From Chloroflexota bacterium (GTDB taxonomy: Bacteria > Chloroflexota > Dehalococcoidia > UBA2979), in assembly GCA_016875695.1 (NCBI GenBank), contig VGPB01000031.1, positions 1 to 13,980 of the forward strand: 13,980 nt of DNA. Reading direction: 5' to 3'. Numbering within the stretch: the stretch's first letter is position 1; every line of letters starts with the position of its first letter. This document shows, piece after piece, positions 12,854 to 13,980 of this stretch. Below the pieces are notes generated by a model. That model was not told where the DNA came from, ran no database searches, and worked only from the letters and a program-made list of their open reading frames with translations. A program made the position numbers and the translations under genes.

Positions 12854-13980
12854 TCACGCCTTGGCGGCGTGCGCGGTGGCGCGCTTGCGCAGCAGGCGCG
12901 CGCGCCGGGCGTTGAGCGCCTTGACGCGCGCGCCGCGGGCACGGAGCGTGGACGCGATGCCGAGCGCGCGCTCGGTCGCGGCAGCGGCGCGGCCGACGTC
13001 GCGCGCGTGGTGCTCGTAGTAGATCGCGAGCTCGATGTGCGCGCGCAGCGAGCCGCCGCGCCGGGCCAGTTCCAGCCAGAGCGGTTCGGCGCGGTCGCGG
13101 CGGCCGGCGCGCTTGTACGCGCGCGCAAGCCGCCACAGTGCCTCATCGCGCGCGAACGAGGGCGGGAGCTCCGCGGCCGCGTGCTTGAGCGCGTGCTCGG
13201 CGCGGGCGTGCTCGCCTCGTCGCGCGAACAGCCGCCCGAGCGCGAGCGCATCGAGCGGTGTTGGCGGCTCGGCGCCGCGCACTAGTGCCGCGAGCCGCGC
13301 GAGCAGCAGCACGAGCGCGTGCACGTCGCGCGCGTTGTGGTCCAGCACCGGGCGCACGTCGCGCTCGTCGCGCGAGCGCAGGTACTGGAAGTACCAATGC
13401 GGTGCGTCTGCGCCGCTCGCGTCGTCCTCCGGGCGCGCGACGCCCAGCACGTGTGTTTCCACGTCGCGCAGCCGGCACGAGGGCAGCACGCTGTGGTACA
13501 TCGTGCGCACGGGCGGGAGCAGATCAAGCTGCGGCAGCGCTTCGAAGCCGGCGTGGCGGCGGTGCAGCGTGGCGCGCGCGTCCAGCATCGGCGCGTCGAA
13601 CGTGCGGCCGTTGTAGGTCACGAGTGTCGGCTGCTCGTGCAGCGCGGCGTCGGCGCAGAGCGCATCCAGGACGCCGGCCTCCTCCGCCGGCGTGCGCGCG
13701 ACGTACTGGCGTAGCACGCACGCGCCGGCCTCGACGCGCGCCGTCGCGACGACGAACGCGAGTGCGCCCGCGCCGCCGAGCCCCGTGGTCTCGATGTCGA
13801 GGTACAGCAGTGGACCCGGCGACGCGCGCTCGCCCGGGGCCAGCAGCGCCAGCAACGGCGCATCGACGGCGGGTGTGGGGAGCGCGCTGCGCAGCTCACG
13901 GTACCCGCAGGGGCCTGCCGCCGTCTCGCGCGTGGCGAGCCATGGCGCACCGGCCGTCTCGCGCGCGGCGGCGCGCGGGG
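12854..13980 (-). CDS. YprB-type ribonuclease H-like exonuclease domain protein, 5'-partial
   Basis: This belongs to the DEDD 3'-5' exonuclease superfamily (YprB/RNase H-like domain). The 374 residues visible run off the right edge, so the true start is not seen. The upstream segment GYRELRSALPTPAVDAP matches the lead-in of this family. All acidic motifs are present: Exo I LYLDIETTGLGG, Exo II TYNGRTFDAPML, and Exo III LDHNARDVHALV. These predict a two-metal nuclease. The C-terminal 150 residues hold TPR-like helical repeats (GRLFARRGEHARAEHALKHA, RLARAYKRAGRRDRAEPLW) and a basic tail rich in Arg, Lys and Ala. In Bacillus yprB neighbours the helicase gene yprA; any such partner would be outside this window. 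Its stop converges on the MFS gene with 7 bp between. The biological role is uncertain. Confidence 0.9.
   Translation of the reverse strand, partial: PRAAARETAGAPWLATRETAAGPCGYRELRSALPTPAVDAPLLALLAPGERASPGPLLYLDIETTGLGGAGALAFVVATARVEAGACVLRQYVARTPAEEAGVLDALCADAALHEQPTLVTYNGRTFDAPMLDARATLHRRHAGFEALPQLDLLPPVRTMYHSVLPSCRLRDVETHVLGVARPEDDASGADAPHWYFQYLRSRDERDVRPVLDHNARDVHALVLLLARLAALVRGAEPPTPLDALALGRLFARRGEHARAEHALKHAAAELPPSFARDEALWRLARAYKRAGRRDRAEPLWLELARRGGSLRAHIELAIYYEHHARDVGRAAAATERALGIASTLRARGARVKALNARRARLLRKRATAHAAKA

Noticed and set aside
10623..13019. Plus-strand frame of 798 codons over acyl-CoA dehydrogenase 2 and the MFS gene
   Set aside because: It is an alternative frame of both genes with extreme Arg/Ala content and no family resemblance.

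Overview
The window is chromosomal DNA of a free-living bacterium with very high GC content (about 70% or more by eye), tightly packed genes, GTG and TTG starts, and AGGAGG-type ribosome sites. It holds paralogous acyl-CoA dehydrogenases, a bacterial-luciferase-like flavin oxidoreductase, an SDR, crotonase and hotdog enzymes, several transporters, and a Tat-like family 5 substrate-binding lipoprotein with a GCGGDDD lipobox region. This mix resembles uncultured Chloroflexota (Dehalococcoidia/SAR202-like), and high-GC Actinobacteriota are the main alternative. The assignment is inference; no marker gene is present.

Layout: the 3' part of an arsenite methyltransferase gene (+, interrupted by an amber codon) converges on a minus-strand block of EamA permease, SDR and Bcr/CflA-type MFS exporter. 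Acyl-CoA dehydrogenase 1 (+, 3883-5112) diverges from EamA and converges on an LLM flavin oxidoreductase (-); the gap between them carries two striking hairpins. Two overlapping hotdog thioesterase-like genes follow (+), then a broken peptide/nickel-type substrate-binding protein gene (+). That gene runs tail to tail into a truncated antibiotic-biosynthesis-monooxygenase-like gene (-), which sits behind a GNAT gene. RidA (+), a frameshifted enoyl-CoA hydratase, acyl-CoA dehydrogenase 2 and a second MFS transporter follow on the plus strand. The window ends in a convergent YprB-type exonuclease gene that continues past the right edge.

The metabolic genes fit uptake and beta-oxidation-like breakdown of small organic acids or acyl-CoAs. 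The pathway substrate cannot be read from the sequence. No phage, insertion sequence, CRISPR array, tRNA or rRNA was seen.

The main oddity is the number of lesions in otherwise recognisable genes. There is a TAG in arsM, two TGA codons exactly at expected Trp positions in the substrate-binding protein, a TAG at codon 2 of the monooxygenase fragment, a one-base deletion in a G run of the enoyl-CoA hydratase, and an abrupt junction that removes the 3' ends of two convergent genes. This could be real local gene decay or errors in a draft or metagenome assembly. I do not see a convincing new multi-gene system.
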